Below, piece after piece: positions 25,955 through 34,965 of a stretch of DNA of 64,000 nucleotides (its first letter is position 1; each line of letters opens with the position of its first letter). The notes under the pieces are model-generated. The model was given only the letters and a program-made list of their open reading frames with translations. It had not been told where the DNA came from and ran no database searches. Made by a program: the position numbers and the translations under genes. Source of the DNA: an uncultured Methylibium sp. (GTDB taxonomy: Bacteria; Pseudomonadota; Gammaproteobacteria; Burkholderiales; Burkholderiaceae_C); contig NZ_CADEFR010000016.1 in NCBI RefSeq assembly GCF_902826655.1, positions 1 through 64,000 of the forward strand. Reading direction: 5' to 3'.

Positions 25955-26551
25955 ATGTTCAGACGCTCCCTGGTCGCGGCCCTCTCCGCGATCGCCCTGT
26001 CCCTGCCGATCACGGCGCTGGCGCAGTCCACCGTCACCGAGGTGAACGGCGTCAAGTTCGACAACGAGATCACGCTGCGCGGCAACAAGCTGCTGCTCAA
26101 CGGCGCCGGCACGCGCTACAAGTTCGTCGTCAAGGTCTACGCCGCCGGCCTTTACGTGCCGGCGAAGATCTCCACGCCCGAGGCCGCCTGGGATACCAAG
26201 ACCCCGCGCGCCTTCAAGGTGGTGATGCTGCGCGACATCGACGCCAAGGAACTCGGCAAGCTGTTCACCGACGGCATGCAGAAGAACGCCACGCGCGAGG
26301 AGTTCGGCAAGGCCATTCCCGGGACGCTGAAGCTGGCCGACCTGTTCGCCGCGAAGAAGAAGCTGGTCGCCGGCGACAGCTTCTTCATCGAGTGGGTGCC
26401 CGGCGTCGGCACCTCGGTGGTCATCAACGGCAAGCCCGAGTTCGAGCCGGTCAAGGAACCGGAGTTCTTCTCGTCGCTGATGAAGATCTGGTTCGGCACG
26501 TCGCCGGCCGACTACCAGCTCAAGGACGCCCTGCTCGCGGCGCCCAAGTGA
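25955..26551 (+). CDS. Exported chalcone-isomerase-like protein
   Basis: The 198-residue protein has a signal peptide (MFRRSLVAALSAIALS, cleavage after ALA-Q). The mature part VNGVKFDNEITLRGNKLLLN, KFVVKVYAAGLYVP and the later FFIEWVPG fit the bacterial chalcone isomerase-like family. In this family the fold binds hydrophobic ligands and enzymatic chalcone isomerisation is not expected. It lies divergent from trpE and convergent with rpe. The ATG at 25955 is preferred over a TTG three codons upstream. Confidence 0.88.
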   Translation: MFRRSLVAALSAIALSLPITALAQSTVTEVNGVKFDNEITLRGNKLLLNGAGTRYKFVVKVYAAGLYVPAKISTPEAAWDTKTPRAFKVVMLRDIDAKELGKLFTDGMQKNATREEFGKAIPGTLKLADLFAAKKKLVAGDSFFIEWVPGVGTSVVINGKPEFEPVKEPEFFSSLMKIWFGTSPADYQLKDALLAAPK

Positions 26552-26564
26552 GCGGCGAGGCGGC

Positions 26565-27254
26565 TCAGGCCGCCAGCCGCTCGCGCATCGCGCCGATCAC
26601 GGCGCGGTAGTCCGGCTGCCCGAAGATCGCGCTACCGGCCACGAAGGTATCGGCGCCGGCATCGGCCGCAGCGCGGATGTTGTCGGTCTTGATGCCGCCG
26701 TCCACTTCGAGGCGGATGTCGCGGCCGGTCGCGTCGATCAGGCGGCGCACCTTCTCCAGCTTCTTCAGCGTGGACGGGATGAAGCTCTGCCCGCCGAAGC
26801 CGGGGTTCACGCTCATCAGCAGCACCAGGTCGACCTTGTCGATCACCCACTCCAGCACGTCCAGCGACGCGGCCGGGTTGAACACCAGCCCGGCCTGGCA
26901 GCCGGCGTCGCGGATGGCCTGCAGGCTGCGGTCCACGTGGGTGCTGGCGTCGGGGTGGAAGCTGACCACGTCGGCGCCGGCCTTGGCGAAGGCGGCCGCG
27001 AGCGCGTCGACCGGCTGCACCATCAGGTGCACGTCGATCGGCACCCGGGTCCCGTCGGCCTTCACCGCGTGCTTGCGCAGCGCCTCGCAGACCATCGGGC
27101 CGAAGGTCAGGTTGGGCACGTAGTGGTTGTCCATCACGTCGAAGTGGATCCAGTCGGCACCGGCGGCGACGACGTTCTTCACTTCCTCGCCGAGCCGCGC
27201 GAAGTCGGCCGACAGCAGGCTGGGGGCGATGCGGTGGGTGCGTGAGGCGCTCAT
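26565..27254 (-). CDS. rpe: Ribulose-phosphate 3-epimerase
   Basis: Rpe interconverts ribulose-5-P and xylulose-5-P in the pentose phosphate and Calvin pathways. The 229-residue TIM barrel shows [50 protein letters not shown] and EVDGGI, with the metal and catalytic residues present. In relatives rpe precedes gph and trpE; here gph is absent and a divergent exported-protein gene intervenes. Confidence 0.96.
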   Translation of the reverse strand: MSASRTHRIAPSLLSADFARLGEEVKNVVAAGADWIHFDVMDNHYVPNLTFGPMVCEALRKHAVKADGTRVPIDVHLMVQPVDALAAAFAKAGADVVSFHPDASTHVDRSLQAIRDAGCQAGLVFNPAASLDVLEWVIDKVDLVLLMSVNPGFGGQSFIPSTLKKLEKVRRLIDATGRDIRLEVDGGIKTDNIRAAADAGADTFVAGSAIFGQPDYRAVIGAMRERLAA

Positions 27255-27325
27255 GGCCCGAGTTTAGGCCCCCCGCGCCAGCCCTCATTGCCGCGCGCCG
27301 CGGTGCTGGCTACGCTCGCGGGCCC

Positions 27326-28936
27326 ATGCAAAGACCTGCCCCGACCGCGCGCCGCGGCCCGACCCCGGCCGAGATGAACGCCTTGCTGGCGCTGTGCAAC
27401 GCCGGTCGCTGGCCCGAAGCCGAGGCCAGCGCCGCCCGGCTGCTGAAGGCGCACCCCCAGGACGTCGCCCTGCACAACCTGCACGGCACGGCCTGCTCCG
27501 AGCAGGGCAAGCTCGACGCCGCGGCTGCCAGCCTGCGGCAGGCGGCCGCACTCGCGCCGAACTCGCCCGAACTGCAGTTCAACCTCGCGGTGACCTGCGG
27601 CCGGCTGGGCCGGCTCGACGAAGCCGTGGCCGGCTACCGCCGCGCCATCGCGCTGAAACCCGACTTCGCCGTCGCGCACTACAACCTCGGCACGGCGCTC
27701 AGGGATCTGCAGCGTCCCGACGAAGCCGAAGGCAGCCTCGGCCGCGCAGTCGCGCTGCAGCCCGGCTATGCGGCCGCGCATGCCAACCTGGGTGCGGTCC
27801 GGCAGGCCCAGGGCCGCACCGACGAGGCGGTGGCGAGCTACCGCGCGGCGCTGGCGATCGCGCCGAACGCCCGCGTGCTGCTCAGCCTCGCGTCGGCGCT
27901 GCGCGCCCAGGGTCGCCTCGACGACGCCATCGCCCGCCTGCGCGAGGCGATCGCGCTCGATGCGGAATATGCGGACGCGCACAACAACCTCGGCGAGACG
28001 CTGTGGGACCAGGCCCGCGTCGACGAGGCCGTCGCCAGCTACCGCGCCGCCCTGGCGATCGACGCCGGCCACGCCGAGGCGAACTACAACCTCGGCACGG
28101 TCCTGTACGACGCCGGGCAGCTGGGCGACGCGATCGCCTGCTTCGAGCGATCGCGCCTGCGCGACTGGCAGGAGCGCCGGCTCTACTGCCTGTACAAGAC
28201 CGGCCGCCACGACGAGTTCCGCGCGGCGCTCGCGCCGCTGCTGGCCGCGCGCCCCCACCGCTCGCCCTTCCTGGCCACGCTGTCGGCCCACCACGCCGCC
28301 AACTTCGGCGAGGCCGATGCCTACGACTTCTGCCGCGCGCCGCTCGACTTCGTGCAGCACGCGCGCATCGCCGAGCTGGCCGCGCCCGGCAGCACGCTGG
28401 TGGCCGAGTTGCTGCGCGACGTCGAGCATGCCGAGATCGCCGAGCGCAAGCAGGGCCGGCTGCATCACGGCATCCAGTCGGCCGGCAACCTGTTCAAGCG
28501 GCCCGAAGCCTCGTTCCGCCGGCTCGCGCAGTTGGTCGAGGGCGCCATCGCCGACTACCGCGAGCGCTTCGCCGCTGCCGACTGCGAGTACGCGCGCGCC
28601 TTCCCGGCGCAGACGAGCTTCGGCAGCTCCTGGTACGTGAAGATGCGCCAGGGCGGCCACCTCACCTCGCACATCCACGAGACCGGCTGGCTGAGCGGCG
28701 TGGTCTACCTGGCGATGCCGCCGCGTGCGCCGGGCCGCGAGGACGGCTGCATCGAGTTCAGCACCGACGGCGACGGCTACCCGAAGCGCCACGACGACTT
28801 CCCGCGTCGCGTCTTCGCGCCGCAGGTCGGCGACATCGTGCTGTTCCCGTCCTCGCTGTTCCATCGCACGATCCCCTTCGCCGCCGACCAGGACCGCGTC
28901 TGCGTGGCCTTCGACGTCGCCCCCGGGCCGCGCTGA
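27326..28936 (+). CDS. TPR protein with C-terminal 2OG-Fe(II) oxygenase domain
   Basis: The protein has 536 residues. About eight tetratricopeptide repeats cover residues 17-300, with repeating AxxxYNLGxxL and AxxxYRxAxAL. The last 200 residues match the putative 2OG-Fe(II) oxygenase type: SSWYVKMRQGGHLTSHIHE (first His pair), WLSGVVYLAMPP, then SSLFHRTIPF with the distal His. The substrate is unknown; family members may hydroxylate a partner protein bound by the TPR part. The start is the first ATG after the divergent rpe promoter region. Confidence 0.85.
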   Translation: MQRPAPTARRGPTPAEMNALLALCNAGRWPEAEASAARLLKAHPQDVALHNLHGTACSEQGKLDAAAASLRQAAALAPNSPELQFNLAVTCGRLGRLDEAVAGYRRAIALKPDFAVAHYNLGTALRDLQRPDEAEGSLGRAVALQPGYAAAHANLGAVRQAQGRTDEAVASYRAALAIAPNARVLLSLASALRAQGRLDDAIARLREAIALDAEYADAHNNLGETLWDQARVDEAVASYRAALAIDAGHAEANYNLGTVLYDAGQLGDAIACFERSRLRDWQERRLYCLYKTGRHDEFRAALAPLLAARPHRSPFLATLSAHHAANFGEADAYDFCRAPLDFVQHARIAELAAPGSTLVAELLRDVEHAEIAERKQGRLHHGIQSAGNLFKRPEASFRRLAQLVEGAIADYRERFAAADCEYARAFPAQTSFGSSWYVKMRQGGHLTSHIHETGWLSGVVYLAMPPRAPGREDGCIEFSTDGDGYPKRHDDFPRRVFAPQVGDIVLFPSSLFHRTIPFAADQDRVCVAFDVAPGPR

Positions 28937-29040
28937 CCGGCGCCGGCCGGCCGGCCGCATGAGGTCATGCCGATTCCTTCGTTCCGCGATGCGCCTCGGC
29001 TTCCGAAGATGAAGTCCTCACATCGCACGAGGAGGACTCC

Positions 29041-30360
29041 ATGCACTTCAAGACCCCCGGCCGCGCCGCCTGGCTGGCGGCCGCGCTGATCGCGCTTCCG
29101 TTCGCGCTGCACGCGGCACCCCGCACCGCGAAGCCGGTCGCCGCCGCCCCCGATGTCATCGCCGACTGGAACGCCGAAGCGCGCAACGCCATCGTCATCG
29201 AGGGCTCGGGCACCTACAAGGCCTCGCGCCAGCTGGCCATCGTCAACGTCGCGGTGTTCGACGCCGTCAACGCGGTCGAGCGCCGCTACCGTCCCTACCG
29301 CGTCGACACCCGCGCCGAGCCCGGCGCCAGCGCCGAAGCGGCCGCGGTCGCGGCGGCACGCGACGCGCTCGCCGGCCTGTTCCCCAAGCTCGCCCGCAAG
29401 TTCGACGCACGCCAGGCGCTGGACCTCGCGCGCATCCCCGAAGGACCGGCCAAGGAGGCGGGGCTGCGGCTCGGCCGCGACGTCGCCGCGCAGGTGCTGG
29501 CCTGGCGCGCCGCCGACGGCCACGACGCCAAGGTCGAGTACACGCCGCCCACCGGCCCCGGCAAGTGGGCCGCGACCCCGGGTGACACCAGCATCGGCCT
29601 GACGCAGTGGCCGAAGATCCCGCCCTTCGGCCTGCTGAGCGCGGACCAGTTCCGCTCGCCGCCGCCGCCGGCGCTGGACAGCGCCGAGTACGCCGAGTCC
29701 TTCCGCCGCCTGAAGGAGAAGGGCGGTCGCGCCGGCTCGACCCGCACGCCGGAAGAGACGCAGATCGCGCTGTTCTGGGGCAACCAGGAAGGCACCTACA
29801 GCTCGGCCGGGCACTTCAACCGCATCACCGAGATCGTCGCGCGCCAGCAGAAGCTGTCGCTGGTCGATCGGGCGCGGCTGTTCGCGCTGGTCGGCATCGC
29901 GCAGGCCGACGTGTCGATCGCGACGCTGGAGTCCAAGTACCACTACCTGACCTGGCGTCCGCAGGAGGCGATCCGCAACGGCGAAGCCGACGGCAACCCG
30001 GCGACGGCTGGCGACCCGGCCTGGGAGTCGCTGCTGCGCGGCGCCGGCCCCGACTACCCGAGCACGCTGTCGGCCAACGCCGGCGCGACGATCGCGATCC
30101 TGAAGGCGGTGCTGGGCCGCGACGACATCCCGGTGACCGTCGACTCGCACGCGCTGTGGGGCGTGCAGCGCAGCTTCGGCACGCTGACCGCGATCGCCGA
30201 CGAGGCCGGCGGCAGCCGCAGCTACTCGGGCTTCCACTTCTCGTATGCCAGCCGCGAGGGCCGGCAGGGCATCGGCGACAAGATCGGCCGCTGGGTCGTC
30301 GCCAACCACCTGCTGCCGGCCGACCGCCGCGCGCCGTCGTCGCCGCTGGCGTCGCGCTGA
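29041..30360 (+). CDS. Exported vanadium-haloperoxidase-like PAP2 protein, motif degenerate
   Basis: The 439-residue protein has a Sec signal peptide (residues 1-26) and a strong GAGGAGG ribosome site. Landmarks of the vanadium haloperoxidase/PAP2 fold are present: K299 and R306 in SKYHYLTWRPQEAIR, and H399 in RSYSGFHFSY. The middle motif, normally PSGH, reads PSTL (340-343), so the acid-base His is missing. The fold should hold but the usual chemistry may not. It could be a phosphatase-like or binding protein. Confidence 0.82.
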   Translation: MHFKTPGRAAWLAAALIALPFALHAAPRTAKPVAAAPDVIADWNAEARNAIVIEGSGTYKASRQLAIVNVAVFDAVNAVERRYRPYRVDTRAEPGASAEAAAVAAARDALAGLFPKLARKFDARQALDLARIPEGPAKEAGLRLGRDVAAQVLAWRAADGHDAKVEYTPPTGPGKWAATPGDTSIGLTQWPKIPPFGLLSADQFRSPPPPALDSAEYAESFRRLKEKGGRAGSTRTPEETQIALFWGNQEGTYSSAGHFNRITEIVARQQKLSLVDRARLFALVGIAQADVSIATLESKYHYLTWRPQEAIRNGEADGNPATAGDPAWESLLRGAGPDYPSTLSANAGATIAILKAVLGRDDIPVTVDSHALWGVQRSFGTLTAIADEAGGSRSYSGFHFSYASREGRQGIGDKIGRWVVANHLLPADRRAPSSPLASR

Positions 30361-30419
30361 GGCCGACCGCGCGGCGGGACGGGGCCGCGGCAGGCCCCGT
30401 CCTGCCTAGAATCGCGCGC

Positions 30420-30794
30420 ATGGCCCGCCCCGCCCTCACCGTCAGCGTCGTCGCGCGCTACCTGCCCGAGCAGTCGGCACCGGAGCAGCAGGCCTATGCC
30501 TTCGGCTACACCGTCACCATCGTCAACAGCGGCGACGTGCCGACGCAGCTGATCGGCCGCCACTGGCTGATCAGCGACGCCAGCGGCGACACCCAGGAGG
30601 TGCGCGGCCTCGGTGTCGTCGGCCACCAGCCGCTGCTGCAGCCCGGCGAGCAGTTCGAGTACCAGAGCTGGGCGCGCATCAAGGCACCGCGCGGCCAGAT
30701 GCGCGGCACCTACTTCTGCATGACCGCCGAGGCCGAGGCCTTCGAAGCCGAGATCCCGGCCTTCGACCTGTCCCAGCAGTCGTCGCTCCACTGA
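30420..30794 (+). CDS. apaG: ApaG/CorD protein
   Basis: The 124-residue single FnIII-like domain has RHWLISDASGDTQEVRGLGVVG and PRGQMRGTYFCMTAEAE, typical of ApaG. It is linked to Co2+/Mg2+ tolerance in enterobacteria; the exact role is not settled. It is followed 10 bp later by the Gcr-family gene and then mltA, an order common in Burkholderiales. Confidence 0.93.
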   Translation: MARPALTVSVVARYLPEQSAPEQQAYAFGYTVTIVNSGDVPTQLIGRHWLISDASGDTQEVRGLGVVGHQPLLQPGEQFEYQSWARIKAPRGQMRGTYFCMTAEAEAFEAEIPAFDLSQQSSLH

Positions 30795-30804
30795 CGCCGC
30801 CAGG

Positions 30805-32850
30805 ATGCGCAGCCCGATCCGCAGCCCGCGCGGCTGGGACCTGACCGCGCTGCTCAACGCGGCCGACCCGCGCGCCAGCCAGCCCGAGCGCCACCTGTGG
30901 CTGGTGCGCCTGCTCGAGTGGCTGCGCCACGCGCCGGCCGGCGAGGCCGAGGCCGCCTCCGGCACGCCGCGGCCGGTGCTGCGTCTGAAGCACCTGCTGG
31001 GCGTGCTCGACCGCCACCCGGAACACCAGGCCCGCGTCGTCGGCCTGCTGCGCGCCTTCCGCAGCGAGATCGACACCACCGCGCTGCTGGCCGACTTCGG
31101 CTTCGCGCAGCGCTTCGCGGTCTTCAGCGAGTTCGGCGACCGGCTGCGGCTGCGCTTGCTGCCCGGCACCCCGGCGACGGCCGACCTGGCGCAGCTGTTC
31201 GGCCTGCTGTTCACCGAGTTCGAGGACGCGGACTGGCTGCAGGCCATCGACGACGCGACGCTGGCCCGCGTGGCCGCGCTGTTCGCCCAGGCCCGCCCCG
31301 AACCCGAGCCGGCGCTCGGCTGGCGCGCGCCCTTCTTCGATGCGATCCTGATCCTGGCCTCCCAGGTCGGCGCGGCCGGCACGGCCGGCGCGATGCGGCT
31401 GCGCATGAGCCCGGAGCTGCTGACCGACCAGCCCTTCCGGCAGCTGCTGCGCGTCAGCGAGCGCCTGCGGGCCGCCGCCGAGGCCGACGACGGAGCCGCC
31501 GTGCTGCAGGAAGCGCAGTACCTGCGCGCCCTGCTTGGGGCCTGCCGCGAAGCCGCGGCCAGCATCCGCGGCCACCTGGAAGAGCACGGCGTCTCGGTCG
31601 ACCTGGTGTTCCAGATCGACCAGCTGCGCCAGCGCACCTGGCGCATCGACGCCCTGCTGGCCTGCGTGCTGGCGCCCGCCGACACGGCCGATCCGCCGCG
31701 CGAGATCGTCCACCTGCTGGCCGAGCTGGTGCGTCTGGCGGCCGAGCGGCGCAGCATCCGGGCGCTCTTCGCCCGTCAGTACTCGATGCTGGCGCGCCGC
31801 ATCGCCGAGCGCAGCGCCGAGACCGGCGAGCACTACATCACCCGCACCCGTGCCGAGTGGCTGCAGATGCTGAAGAAGGCGCTGGGCGGCGGCGCCGTGA
31901 TCGCCGGCACGACCTTCGCCAAGTTCGCGATCCTGGCGCTGGGCCTGTCGGCCTTCTGGGGCGGCTTCTGGGCCGGCGTCAACTACGCCGGCAGCTTCGT
32001 CGCGATCCACCTGCTGCACTGGACCGTGGCCACCAAGCAGCCGGCGATGACGGCGCCGGCGATGGCCGAGAAGCTGGACGACGTCGGCAGCGACGAAGCG
32101 GTCGAGGACTTCGTCGACGAGGTCGCGCACCTGATCCGCTCGCAGACCGCCGGCATCGTCGGCAACCTGGCGATGGTGGCGCCGATCGTGCTGGGGGTGC
32201 AGGCGCTGGCGCAGGCGGTCTTCGGCGCGCCGCTGATCGGCACGAAGACCGCCGAGCACGTGCTGCACGACCTGACGCTGCTCGGCCCCACGCCGCTGTA
32301 CGCCGCCTTCACCGGCGTGCTGCTGTTCGCCTCCAGCCTGATCGCCGGCTGGGCCGAGAACTGGTTCGTGCTGCACCGGCTCGACAGCGCGATCCGCTGG
32401 AACCCCCGCATCCTGGCCTGGCTGGGCGCGCCGCGCGCCGAGCGCTGGGCGCGCTGGTGGCGCGCCAACGTTTCCGGCCTGGCCGCCAACATCTCGCTCG
32501 GCTTCCTGCTCGGCCTGGTGCCGGTGGTCGGGGCCTTCTTCGCGCTGCCCCTCGAGGTGCGTCACGTCACGCTGTCGACCGGCCAGATCGCCGCGGCCCT
32601 GGGGGCGATGGGCACGCAGGCGCTGCACGAACCGGCGTTCTGGTGGTGCGTCGCGGCGATCCCGCTGACCGGCGCGCTGAACCTCACGGTCAGCTTCGTG
32701 CTGGCGCTGAAGGTGGCGCTGCGCTCGCGCGGCATCCGCGTGGCCGACCGCTCGCGGCTCTACGCCGCGCTGCGCCGCCGCCTGCGCACGCGCTTCGCGA
32801 GCTTCCTGCTGCCGCCGCGCGACACGCCCGCGACGAAGGCTCCCGCGTGA
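30805..32850 (+). CDS. Gcr-family ('site-specific recombinase') membrane protein
   Basis: The 681-residue protein has a soluble helical N-terminal 360 residues and a C-terminal part with about six membrane segments (from GGAVIAGTTFAKFAILALGL onward). The family is labelled site-specific recombinase from an early gonococcal report, but no recombinase catalytic motif is visible and the membrane layout argues against it. It is cotranscribed after apaG. Confidence 0.85.
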   Translation: MRSPIRSPRGWDLTALLNAADPRASQPERHLWLVRLLEWLRHAPAGEAEAASGTPRPVLRLKHLLGVLDRHPEHQARVVGLLRAFRSEIDTTALLADFGFAQRFAVFSEFGDRLRLRLLPGTPATADLAQLFGLLFTEFEDADWLQAIDDATLARVAALFAQARPEPEPALGWRAPFFDAILILASQVGAAGTAGAMRLRMSPELLTDQPFRQLLRVSERLRAAAEADDGAAVLQEAQYLRALLGACREAAASIRGHLEEHGVSVDLVFQIDQLRQRTWRIDALLACVLAPADTADPPREIVHLLAELVRLAAERRSIRALFARQYSMLARRIAERSAETGEHYITRTRAEWLQMLKKALGGGAVIAGTTFAKFAILALGLSAFWGGFWAGVNYAGSFVAIHLLHWTVATKQPAMTAPAMAEKLDDVGSDEAVEDFVDEVAHLIRSQTAGIVGNLAMVAPIVLGVQALAQAVFGAPLIGTKTAEHVLHDLTLLGPTPLYAAFTGVLLFASSLIAGWAENWFVLHRLDSAIRWNPRILAWLGAPRAERWARWWRANVSGLAANISLGFLLGLVPVVGAFFALPLEVRHVTLSTGQIAAALGAMGTQALHEPAFWWCVAAIPLTGALNLTVSFVLALKVALRSRGIRVADRSRLYAALRRRLRTRFASFLLPPRDTPATKAPA

Positions 32851-32970
32851 TCACTCCTCGGGCTCGTCGTCGCGACGCTCGCCGCGGCGACGGCCGGAGA
32901 ACATCGTCCACCAGACTATGAAGACCAGGCAGGCCAGCGCCGCCAGCGCCTCTAGCAACAGGAGTCCCAT
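32851..32970 (-). CDS. Small single-TM protein
   Basis: A 39-residue frame with one membrane segment (LLLLEALAALACLVFIVWW) then an acidic/basic tail ending RDDEPEE. Its ATG overlaps the mltA ATG on the other strand (CATG), and it is convergent to the Gcr gene. The composition is protein-like, but short GC-rich frames arise easily. Confidence 0.5.
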   Translation of the reverse strand: MGLLLLEALAALACLVFIVWWTMFSGRRRGERRDDEPEE

Positions 32971-34156
32971 GCGTATCTTCGTGAAGCGTCGTGCGTGGCT
33001 GGCGATGGTAGGCGCACTGGTCGGCTGCACGACCCCCGGAACCGTGCCGCCACCGGCCGCGCCGTCCACCGCCGGCACGACGGCCCCGACGCCAGCGCCC
33101 ACCGGCACGCCGATCGAGCGCGAGAACGCGCGCTGGCAACCCGCCGCCTGGGCCGACCTGCCCGGCTGGGAATCGGACACGCCGATCCACGCCTGGCCCG
33201 CGCTGCTGCAGAGCTGCAGCAAGCCGGCCCCGGGCTGGGCCGCGACCTGCGCCAGCGCGAAGGCCCTCGCCGACCCGACCGACACCCGCGTGCGCGCCTG
33301 GCTGCAGCGCACGCTGCAGCCCTACCGCGTGACCGCGCGCGACGGCGAGGCCTCCGGCCTGATCACCGGCTACTTCGAGCCGCTGGTCGCCGCGTCGCGC
33401 ACGCGCAGCAAGACCCACGGCGTGCCGCTGCACGCGCCGCCGGCCGCGCTGGCCGCCCGCAAGCCCTGGTACACGCGCGCCGAGATCGACACACTGCCGG
33501 CGGCGCGCGCGGCGCTGCAGGGTCGAGAGATCGCCTGGGTCGCCGATCCGCTGGACGCGCTGCTGCTGCAGGTCCAGGGCTCGGGCCGACTGGTCGTGAG
33601 CGAGTCCGACGGCAGGTCGCGCACCGTGCGCCTGGCCTATGCCGGGCACAACGACCAGCCCTACCAGTCGGTCGGCCGCTGGCTGGTCGAGCGCGGCGCC
33701 TTCACGCTCGAGCAGGCCTCGTGGCCGGCGATCAAGGCCTGGGCCCGTGCCAACCCGGGCCGCGTGACCGAGATGCTGAACGCCAACCCGCGCTACGTGT
33801 TCTTCCGCGAGGAGCCGCTGGCCGATCCCGCGGTCGGCGCGGTCGGCGCCCAGGGCGTGCCGCTCACGCCGGGCCGATCGATCGCCGTCGATCCGCGTGC
33901 CGTGCCCTACGGCACGCCGGTCTGGCTGGACACGACCGAGCCGCTGCTGCCCGCGGCCAACACGGCCCGCGCAGCGGGCGGTGCGCCACCCGCTGCGCGC
34001 CCGCTGCAGCGCCTGGTGCTGGCCCAGGACACCGGCAGCGCGATCACCGGCGCCGTGCGCGCCGACTACTTCTGGGGCTGGACCGAAGGCGCCGAGGACT
34101 ACGCAGGCCGCATGAAGCAGCCGCTGAAGATGTGGGTGCTGTGGCCACGGCCCTGA
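32969..34156 (+). CDS. mltA: Membrane-bound lytic murein transglycosylase A
   Basis: MltA cleaves peptidoglycan glycan strands from the outer membrane. The 395-residue lipoprotein has lipobox LVGC at the end of a short signal, a Pro/Thr-rich linker, the MltA domain (GLITGYFEPLVAASR) and the C-terminal 3D domain with the catalytic Asp in LVLAQDTGSAI and GWTEGAEDYAG. CAGGAG precedes the ATG. Confidence 0.93.
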   Translation: MRIFVKRRAWLAMVGALVGCTTPGTVPPPAAPSTAGTTAPTPAPTGTPIERENARWQPAAWADLPGWESDTPIHAWPALLQSCSKPAPGWAATCASAKALADPTDTRVRAWLQRTLQPYRVTARDGEASGLITGYFEPLVAASRTRSKTHGVPLHAPPAALAARKPWYTRAEIDTLPAARAALQGREIAWVADPLDALLLQVQGSGRLVVSESDGRSRTVRLAYAGHNDQPYQSVGRWLVERGAFTLEQASWPAIKAWARANPGRVTEMLNANPRYVFFREEPLADPAVGAVGAQGVPLTPGRSIAVDPRAVPYGTPVWLDTTEPLLPAANTARAAGGAPPAARPLQRLVLAQDTGSAITGAVRADYFWGWTEGAEDYAGRMKQPLKMWVLWPRP

Positions 34157-34169
34157 GGACGGCGAGGCG

Positions 34170-34958
34170 ATGCACACCCCAGGCCCCATCGATCCCGGTC
34201 GAGCGATCGACTGGAGCCTGACCTCGACCGACTACGCCGCGCACCGACCCGGCCCGCCGATGCGGCTGTACGAATTGCTGGCGGCCCTGGGCGTCGGCCT
34301 GCCCGGCCAGCGGCTGCTCGACATCGGCACCGGCACCGGCCTGGTGGCGCGCGCGTTCGCACGGCGCGGTGCGCGCGTCTGTGCCACCGACCTCGCTGCC
34401 GGCCAGATCGACATCGCACGCACCGAGGCGGCACGCGAGGGCCTGGAGATCGACTTCCGCGTCGCACCCGCCGAGGCCTGCCCGCACCCGGAGGCGAGCT
34501 TCGACGTCGTGACCGCGAGCCAGTGCTGGATGTACTTCGACGTCGAGCGCACCTGTGCGGAGCTGCGGCGCGTGCTCGTGCCCGGCGGCCGCCTCGTCAC
34601 GACGCACTTCAGCTGGCTGCCCGGCGCCGACGCGGTCGCACGCGCCAGCGAAGCGCTGGTGTTGCGCTTCAACCCGGCCTGGCGCGGCGCCGACTGGTCG
34701 GGCGAGGTGCCCGCCGTCCCGGCCTGGTCGGTCGGCCGCGCCGAGGTGCAGGCGATGTTCTGGTTCGACGTCGACGTGCCGTTCACGCATGAGAGCTGGC
34801 GCGGCCGCATGCGCGCCTGCCGCGGCATCGGCGCGACGCTGGCGCCGGCGGAAGTCGAGGCCTACGACGCGGCGCATGCCGACCTGCTGGCCCGCACGGT
34901 GCCGCAGCGCTTCACGGTCCGGCATCGCGTCGACGCGCACCTGCTGGGCCTGCGCTAG
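34170..34958 (+). CDS. SAM-dependent class I methyltransferase
   Basis: The 262-residue protein has motif I LLDIGTGTGLVARAF near residue 50, ATDLAAGQI for motif II, and FDVVTASQCWMYFD for post-motif I/II. The substrate is not evident; it resembles UbiE/SmtA-like small-molecule methylases. It begins 14 bp after mltA and is convergent with the Nit1C cluster end. Confidence 0.88.
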   Translation: MHTPGPIDPGRAIDWSLTSTDYAAHRPGPPMRLYELLAALGVGLPGQRLLDIGTGTGLVARAFARRGARVCATDLAAGQIDIARTEAAREGLEIDFRVAPAEACPHPEASFDVVTASQCWMYFDVERTCAELRRVLVPGGRLVTTHFSWLPGADAVARASEALVLRFNPAWRGADWSGEVPAVPAWSVGRAEVQAMFWFDVDVPFTHESWRGRMRACRGIGATLAPAEVEAYDAAHADLLARTVPQRFTVRHRVDAHLLGLR

Positions 34959-34965
34959 CAAGGGC

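Noticed and set aside
30805-32850. Gcr-family protein as a mobile-element recombinase
   Set aside because: It has many membrane segments, no tyrosine or serine recombinase residues and sits in a stable apaG-mltA neighbourhood.
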